The notes beneath the pieces were generated by a model that saw only the letters and a list, made by a program, of their open reading frames with translations, did no database searches and was not told where the DNA came from. DNA of 9,707 bases, taken from the NCBI GenBank assembly GCA_013203065.1, contig JABMQV010000073.1:1-9707 (forward strand), read 5' to 3'. The stretch is from Desulfobacteraceae bacterium (GTDB taxonomy: Bacteria > Desulfobacterota > DSM-4660 > Desulfatiglandales > Desulfatiglandaceae). Both the position numbers and the translations under genes were made by a program. Of the stretch, positions 5,673-9,707 are shown in pieces. Every line of letters begins with the position of its first letter. The stretch's first letter is position 1.

Positions 5673-6232
5673 CAATGTACCTCGTATTCATATATGGTTA
5701 TCCTAGTATCCCCGTAGTATCGGACGTCGACCCTTTCAAGGCCCGAAAAAGAGGGGGGCAGGCTTTCCGACTTGCCTGTTTCGACGACTACCCGTGCCCC
5801 GTTTGAAAGCCTTTCTTCGGATGACAGCCCTGTGAGCAAAGAGGGGTTCAGATCTTTCCTGTAAGGTGGATCAAGAAAGACAAGATCAAATTTTCCCCTC
5901 TGAAGGGAGCGGCCCCAAGGGAGCCCAAGTACCAGATCTCTCCTCAGCACGATCCCCGCACGTCGGTAGCCGCACAAGGCAATATTTTTTTTAATCAAAT
6001 CAATTGATTGCCGGAGTTTGTCAACAAAAACAGCTTGTCTTGCGCCTCTGCTCAACGCTTCTAGGCCGAGGCTCCCCGTGCCCGAAAAAAGATCAAGCAC
6101 ATTAAGTCCTGCCAGATCCTGGCCGAGGATATTGAAAATGGCTTCTCGAACGCGATCAGAAGTGGGGCGGATTAGAAGGTCCTTTGGGGATAATAGGGTT
6201 CGGCCCTTCACCAGTCCGCCGGTGATTCTCAT
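5672..6232 (-). CDS. rsmD: 16S rRNA (guanine(966)-N(2))-methyltransferase
   Basis: RsmD methylates N2 of G966 in 16S rRNA within the 30S subunit, using S-adenosylmethionine. From the ATG at 6232 it has 186 residues (E. coli 198). It opens MRITGGLVKGR, followed by RPTSDRVREAIFNIL (22-36), characteristic of this family. The SAM-binding motif DLFSGTGSLGLEALSRGA spans 47-64. The catalytic motif DPPY is at 121-124, preceded by DLVFL. The upstream in-frame TTG at 6247 is rejected because GAGG sits 6 nt before the ATG and the conserved family start is MRI. The start codon follows the pssA stop after one base, and its stop overlaps the coaD ATG, so translation along this part of the operon is probably coupled. 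Confidence 0.95.
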   Translation of the reverse strand: MRITGGLVKGRTLLSPKDLLIRPTSDRVREAIFNILGQDLAGLNVLDLFSGTGSLGLEALSRGARQAVFVDKLRQSIDLIKKNIALCGYRRAGIVLRRDLVLGLPWGRSLQRGKFDLVFLDPPYRKDLNPSLLTGLSSEERLSNGARVVVETGKSESLPPSFSGLERVDVRYYGDTRITIYEYEVH

Positions 6233-6233
6233 C

Positions 6234-7019
6234 TTATTCCTCTTCAACCGTAGGCGTCTCTTTTATGAGAATGTCCTCCATGGCCCGCTTTTTCCGATGA
6301 CGATATAGGGTAATGGCAGGGCCCGACAAGATGTAAGCGGTCAGGATCAAAAAAAGCATTATCTTGGGTTTGTAGGCCACGACAATGAGAATCAAAATGA
6401 TGGCCACCAAGACATTGAACGGCTTTTGCTTTTTTAGTTCAAATTCTTTGAAACTGAAATAACGGATGGAACTTACCATCATGAAAGATAAAATGTAGAC
6501 CAGCACAATGATCACAACGTGCCTTGACCCGGGCAGTCCCCCTAAGGCCGTTGTAAAGAGGACCAGGGAAGCAATAAAGCTCGCCGCAGCAGGTATGGGT
6601 AATCCCTTAAAGAAATTGGCCTCAACACTATTTTTTTGGACGTTAAATCGAGCAAGTCTCAAAGCGCCGCATATCACAAACACAAAACATGCCAGCCAGC
6701 CTAATCGTCCAAATGGCTCCAGGGCCCATTGAAAGACCAATATCCCAGGCGCAACCCCAAAGGTCACCAAATCCGATAACGAATCATATTCTGAGCCGAA
6801 CAGGCTCGTGGAATGGGTGAGCCGCGCCACCTTCCCATCAAGGCCGTCAAAAACACACGATATGAGAATGGCAATTGCCGCGGTTTCATACCTCCCTTGT
6901 ATAGCGGCAATTATGGCAAAAAATCCGCCAAACAGGCTGGCAGAGGTAAACAGATTGGGGAGAATATAAATGCCCCTCTTACCGGTCCTCCTGGATCTTT
7001 TTTTTCGCCGTCGCTTCAT
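6234..7019 (-). CDS. pssA: CDP-diacylglycerol-serine O-phosphatidyltransferase (phosphatidylserine synthase)
   Basis: This 261-residue integral membrane enzyme joins CDP-diacylglycerol and L-serine to form phosphatidylserine, releasing CMP. The CDP-alcohol phosphotransferase signature is complete: Asp58, Asp61-Gly62, Ala65-Arg66, Gly75, Asp79 and Asp83, in the D-x2-DG-x2-AR-x8-G-x3-D-x3-D arrangement. The N-terminus is strongly basic (MKRRRKKRSRR) and is followed by PNLFTSASLFGG, typical of the type II (Bacillus-like) PssA rather than the peripheral E. coli type. Several hydrophobic segments follow (about 23-57, 85-120, 138-160, 168-185, 200-235), and the C-terminus is charged. Its ATG overlaps the psd stop codon in the sequence ATGA, so product and next enzyme are made together. 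The neighbouring psd consumes its product. Confidence 0.96.
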   Translation of the reverse strand: MKRRRKKRSRRTGKRGIYILPNLFTSASLFGGFFAIIAAIQGRYETAAIAILISCVFDGLDGKVARLTHSTSLFGSEYDSLSDLVTFGVAPGILVFQWALEPFGRLGWLACFVFVICGALRLARFNVQKNSVEANFFKGLPIPAAASFIASLVLFTTALGGLPGSRHVVIIVLVYILSFMMVSSIRYFSFKEFELKKQKPFNVLVAIILILIVVAYKPKIMLFLILTAYILSGPAITLYRHRKKRAMEDILIKETPTVEEE

Positions 7020-7675
7020 GACAGGTACCCGATAACCGTTTGTCCCGCTCGAACTTTTTGATTCATACAGGCAGTGATCTGGGTATCCTCCGGGAGATAA
7101 ACCTCCATCCTGGAACCGAATCGTATGAGGCCGAACCTTTGGCCTGCCGCCACACGATCGCCAGCCTTGACCCAGCAGGCAATGCGCCTCGCAACGAGGC
7201 CTGCAATCTGAATAAAGACAACCTTATGGGCGTCATGGGTTTCGAGAGTGATTCTGTTGTTCTCGTTATATTTTGACGCTTTGTCCAGATTGGCGGAAAA
7301 AAATTTCCCTGGGTTGTAAGTGATCTCATTGATAACGCTTGCAACCGGTATGCGGTTCACATGGACATTGAAGACCGTCATGAATACACTTACTTTGATC
7401 GCCGGTTGGCCCAAAGGATTATTGCTGTCCTCAAGGTGCTGAACTTCCAGTATTTTGCCATCGGCAGGTGCCACCACTGCCTTTCCATTCACATAACTCT
7501 TGCGGTCAGGATCCCTAAAGAAAAAGGCGATAAAGAATGTTGCAATAACCATTAGAACAGACAGGGAAAGGATACCAAGATAGGAAAATAAGAAAATCAA
7601 GGCACAGCCAATCAAGAGAAAGGGAAATCCTTCCCTGGCGATTGGCCATTTGTTGTAGATGCGTGATTCGTCCAT
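7016..7675 (-). CDS. psd: Phosphatidylserine decarboxylase, short archaeal/delta type proenzyme
   Basis: Psd converts phosphatidylserine to phosphatidylethanolamine, using a pyruvoyl group made by self-cleavage. From the ATG at 7675 it has 219 residues, the size of the short family also called archaetidylserine decarboxylase-like, not the roughly 300-residue E. coli form. PIAREGFPF (11-19) opens the protein, two hydrophobic segments (about 19-53) anchor it to the inner membrane, and FRDPDR (53-58) follows. Asp72 in PADGKI, His105 in FNVHVNR and Ser188 match the self-processing triad. Cleavage is expected between Gly187 and Ser188 in RFGSRMEV, leaving a 32-residue alpha chain. An open frame continues upstream to 7909, but that extension runs into tsaB and resembles nothing. 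The start context is weak and a small hairpin lies just before it. pssA follows with a 4-nt overlap. Confidence 0.95.
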   Translation of the reverse strand: MDESRIYNKWPIAREGFPFLLIGCALIFLFSYLGILSLSVLMVIATFFIAFFFRDPDRKSYVNGKAVVAPADGKILEVQHLEDSNNPLGQPAIKVSVFMTVFNVHVNRIPVASVINEITYNPGKFFSANLDKASKYNENNRITLETHDAHKVVFIQIAGLVARRIACWVKAGDRVAAGQRFGLIRFGSRMEVYLPEDTQITACMNQKVRAGQTVIGYLS

Positions 7676-7682
7676 ATGAGGC

Positions 7683-7695
7683 GCACCCAAGGTGC
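7683..7695 (-). other. Small hairpin just before the psd start codon
   Basis: Arms GCACC and GGTGC (7683-7687, 7691-7695) with a 3-nt loop form a 5-bp stem that ends 7 nt before the psd ATG. Its GGGTG is the closest thing to a Shine-Dalgarno here, so the stem might dampen psd translation. It is short and could be chance. Confidence 0.25.
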
Positions 7696-7741
7696 TCAGC
7701 GATAATCTGCCCGGACATAAGCAAGGCTCATAGCCCTTCGG

Positions 7742-7770
7742 CGTATATAACGATTGATCCTTTTTGTCAA
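7742..7770 (-). promoter_or_regulatory. Candidate sigma-70 promoter for psd-pssA-rsmD-coaD
   Basis: A perfect TTGACA (7770-7765) is followed by overlapping -10 choices: TATATA (7749-7744) after 15 nt, or TATACG (7747-7742) after 17 nt. It lies in the 145-nt gap between tsaB and psd, with transcription expected to begin around 7736 and a leader of about 60 nt. This would let the phospholipid genes be transcribed apart from rseP-tsaB. The rest of the gap shows no gene. Confidence 0.5.
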
Positions 7771-7820
7771 TGGGCTTCACGGTCCCCAAACCACATAACT
7801 TTCCCTGAGCCATACCGGGG

Positions 7821-8522
7821 TTACATCGACTTGGTGCAAGTAGGATACGGATTGGGCCAAATGTCCGGGGGGCGCAAGTAGATGGGGGTGAGGGCCTGCA
7901 GATCATCAAAGGCCTGGGCGTGAAACTGCTTTAGGCCCAACGACCCGACTGCTGAAGCCTTCAGATGCCAGGAAGGTGCGGGTGCCAAAATTGCCCGGGA
8001 TCCCAGGATTTCCTTTAGGAGAGGTCCCTGGGTGGAAAAACTGTTTCCCACAAAAAGGGAGGGGACCTCGAGGAGGGATGGGAAGTCTCCAGGTCTTAGG
8101 GCCTGATCCTCCCGTGTCCTCCGAAGTTCCAGTCCATCCCTCCAGGTAAACTGGGCCGCGAAAAACTCTCCCTTTCTGGAATCGAGGAGCGAAGTTATGG
8201 GGAGATTCGAATAGGGGAACTGACTGGCCAGGGCCTCCAAGCTGGAGACACCCACAATTGGGATCTGAAGTGCATGACACAACCCCTTGGCCAGAGAAAG
8301 CCCCACCCTCAGGCCGGTGAAACTGCCTGGGCCTATTGCAATTGCAAGGCATTTCAAACTGTGGATAGAGGACTTAGAGGAGGTAAGCAAGAAATCGAGG
8401 GTTGGCATAAGGCTTCCAAAATGCCCCCCCTTGGACATGAAATATTCGGCCAAGATAGTTCCCTCTTCATCCAACAGGGCCAAACCAAACTGGAGCGTGG
8501 ATGTGTTGATGGCCAAAATCAT
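7821..8522 (-). CDS. tsaB: tRNA threonylcarbamoyladenosine biosynthesis protein TsaB
   Basis: TsaB (YeaZ) is the scaffold subunit that binds TsaD and TsaE in making threonylcarbamoyl-A37 on ANN-decoding tRNAs in the cytoplasm. The protein has 233 residues, like E. coli TsaB (231). It starts MILAINTST, the ASKHA-fold opening, with KGGHFGSLMP (31-40) and the family motif IGPGSFTGLRVGLSLAKG (63-80). It ends close to PIYLRPPDIW, also typical. The C-terminal half shortens the ASKHA fold, which separates it from the catalytic TsaD. It starts 9 nt after the rseP stop with no good Shine-Dalgarno, so it is probably translated by coupling to rseP. After its stop comes a 145-nt gap before psd. Confidence 0.95.
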   Translation of the reverse strand: MILAINTSTLQFGLALLDEEGTILAEYFMSKGGHFGSLMPTLDFLLTSSKSSIHSLKCLAIAIGPGSFTGLRVGLSLAKGLCHALQIPIVGVSSLEALASQFPYSNLPITSLLDSRKGEFFAAQFTWRDGLELRRTREDQALRPGDFPSLLEVPSLFVGNSFSTQGPLLKEILGSRAILAPAPSWHLKASAVGSLGLKQFHAQAFDDLQALTPIYLRPPDIWPNPYPTCTKSM

Positions 8523-8531
8523 TATCAGAGC

Positions 8532-9614
8532 CTATTTTATAAGCCTTACAACGTCGTTATAGATGACAACGGCCATCAAAACGGCCAGGAGGAAGATCCC
8601 CACTTTTTGGGCCATTTCCCGTTTCTTGACATTGAGGGGTTTCCGGCTGACAAGTTCGATAAGCAGGAATATGATAAAACCGCCGTCGAGGATGGGAATG
8701 GGAAGAAGATTCAATATGCCCAAATTGATACTTATGACGGCCATGAAGGGAAACAGATAAATCCAGTTTTCCTGAGCCAGCTGTCCGGTCATCTGGCCTA
8801 TCAGGATGGGACCGCCAAGTGTTTTTATGGAGACGACCCTTTGAAAAAGCTTTACGATGGTCAGGCAGGTCAATCTTGTGATTTCCCATGTCTTTCTGAG
8901 ACCCTCTTTCAAAGAATCCCAAGGACCGAGGATGACCTCCTTGAATTTGCCTGCTGCCACGATCCCAATAAGGGCCGATTTGACCTCCTCACCAAAGATG
9001 TTTTTGACAACTGATATCTCAGGGACCACGGTTAACACCAAGAGGTTCCCCTCTCTTTTTACCGTGAATTCAAGAGGTTTACCCGCACTCTCTTGAACCA
9101 CACCCTTGATTTCGGTCCAGGTTTCCAACGGTTTCCCGTCTATGGCGACAATCACATCCCCTTTTGAGAGCCCGGCCTTCTCCGCGGGGGAACCCGTTCT
9201 GACCTGACCTACCTCTGATGTCATAACCTGTGTGCCCGCGACCAGATAAAAACCACAGAAGATCACCAAAGCAAGTAAGAGGTTGAAAATAGGGCCTGCT
9301 GCAACAATGGCAATGCGCTTCAGCACATGCTTGTTGCTGAAAGACTTCATTTTTTCTTCCGGGCTCAGGGGTTCGTCTGTCTCATCTCCGTCTTCGCCGA
9401 GCATCTTGACATATCCCCCCAATGGAAAAATGGAGATGAGATATTCCGTTTCTCCGATCTTTTTTCCAACCAGTTTCGGGCCAAAGCCCAGTGAGAATTT
9501 GAGGACCCTGACACCAAAATATTTGGCCACCAGAAAGTGCCCCAATTCATGAAAAAAGATCAAGATTCCTAGTACGATGACAAAGGGTGCGATGTAGTAG
9601 AGAAAAATATGCAT
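8532..9614 (-). CDS. rseP: RseP-family site-2 intramembrane zinc metalloprotease
   Basis: This 360-residue inner-membrane protease belongs to family M50B. It cuts single-pass membrane proteins such as anti-sigma factors within the membrane, and also clears remnant signal peptides. The zinc-binding HELGH motif is at 22-26 in the first membrane helix (His22, Glu23, His26). The third ligand is Asp310 in LLPIPILDGG (303-312). FPLGGYVKMLGE (63-74) is the conserved membrane-reentrant loop, and AAGPIFN (105-111) starts the second helix. One PDZ domain lies at about 130-200 (GSPAEKAGLSKGDVIVAIDG), rather than the tandem pair of E. coli RseP (450 residues). This is common in single-PDZ bacterial homologues. 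GGAG lies 7 nt before the ATG. Genes often found upstream (dxr, cdsA, uppS) cannot be seen because the window ends 93 nt further on. The substrate is unknown. Confidence 0.96.
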   Translation of the reverse strand: MHIFLYYIAPFVIVLGILIFFHELGHFLVAKYFGVRVLKFSLGFGPKLVGKKIGETEYLISIFPLGGYVKMLGEDGDETDEPLSPEEKMKSFSNKHVLKRIAIVAAGPIFNLLLALVIFCGFYLVAGTQVMTSEVGQVRTGSPAEKAGLSKGDVIVAIDGKPLETWTEIKGVVQESAGKPLEFTVKREGNLLVLTVVPEISVVKNIFGEEVKSALIGIVAAGKFKEVILGPWDSLKEGLRKTWEITRLTCLTIVKLFQRVVSIKTLGGPILIGQMTGQLAQENWIYLFPFMAVISINLGILNLLPIPILDGGFIIFLLIELVSRKPLNVKKREMAQKVGIFLLAVLMAVVIYNDVVRLIK

Positions 9615-9707
9615 AGGTCGCTCCGAACCTCTTTTTGCTTAACAAATACCCGTCATAACCGCGGGTTTTGGGTGAATAAGGAAAACATTTCAATAAATCT
9701 GTTGATC
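9615..9707. other. Region upstream of rseP to window edge, no gene identified
   Basis: This 93-nt stretch shows no recognisable protein end, RNA gene or strong promoter. One minus-strand frame runs from the edge to a TGA at 9655-9653 (about 17 residues, ending TQNPRL). It could be the tail of an upstream gene, for example dxr, but it is too short to call. A weak 5-bp inverted repeat (ACCCG/CGGGT) surrounds that stop. Confidence 0.3.

Noticed and set aside
7676..7909. N-terminal extension of psd by 78 residues
   Set aside because: The extension overlaps tsaB, shows no homology features, and the family start PIAREG lies just after the ATG at 7675.
8274..9014. 246-codon plus-strand open frame
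   Set aside because: It is the antisense shadow of tsaB and rseP, with low-complexity, motif-free translation and no ribosome binding site.
9653..9707. Possible C-terminal tail of an upstream gene such as dxr
   Set aside because: Only about 17 codons are visible and none of them is diagnostic.

Overview
The window looks like a chromosome segment of a strictly anaerobic bacterium of the Desulfobacterota/Syntrophobacteria type (sulfate reducer or syntroph). This is inferred, not proven. The leftmost genes belong to the strictly anaerobic benzoyl-CoA degradation pathway (6-oxocyclohexenecarbonyl-CoA hydrolase and its partners). The housekeeping genes are Gram-negative in type: an RlpA lipoprotein, an IHF-alpha-like protein, RseP, and phosphatidylserine synthase/decarboxylase. 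No rRNA, tRNA, CRISPR array, insertion sequence or prophage gene was seen.

Region 1 (1-3706, minus strand) is a catabolic block. In order of transcription it holds a FabG-like short-chain dehydrogenase, bamQ (6-hydroxycyclohex-1-ene-1-carbonyl-CoA dehydrogenase), bamA (6-oxocyclohex-1-ene-1-carbonyl-CoA hydrolase) and the 5' part of bamR (cyclohexa-1,5-diene-1-carbonyl-CoA hydratase), which runs off the left edge. In pathway order, BamR hydrates the dienoyl-CoA made by benzoyl-CoA reductase, BamQ oxidises the alcohol, and BamA adds water and opens the ring to 3-hydroxypimelyl-CoA. The SDR could act on the next step (3-hydroxyacyl-CoA oxidation), but this is only a positional inference. A 217-nt gap between bamA and bamR holds a stem-loop and two small palindromes.

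Region 2 (3707-4012) is a divergent intergenic region. The minus-strand side carries a TATAAT hexamer inside three 11-bp tandem repeats, a candidate operator of the catabolic operon. The plus-strand side carries a candidate promoter followed by a perfect 14-bp palindrome ahead of rlpA.

Region 3 (4013-4798, plus) is rlpA, a lipoprotein with double-psi beta-barrel and SPOR domains. It converges on, and overlaps by 11 bp, the last gene of the next block.

Region 4 (4788-9614, minus) is a compact housekeeping block. In order of transcription it reads rseP, tsaB, a 145-nt gap with a candidate promoter, psd, pssA, rsmD, coaD and ihfA. psd/pssA overlap by 4 nt (ATGA), pssA/rsmD are 1 nt apart and rsmD/coaD overlap by 1 nt (TGATG), so these four are probably co-transcribed and translationally coupled. 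pssA and psd together make phosphatidylethanolamine. ihfA probably also has its own promoter. Several apparent long-ORF starts (psd, rsmD, coaD, ihfA, bamQ) are better placed at internal codons, and corrected coordinates are given. All frames are intact and no pseudogene was seen.
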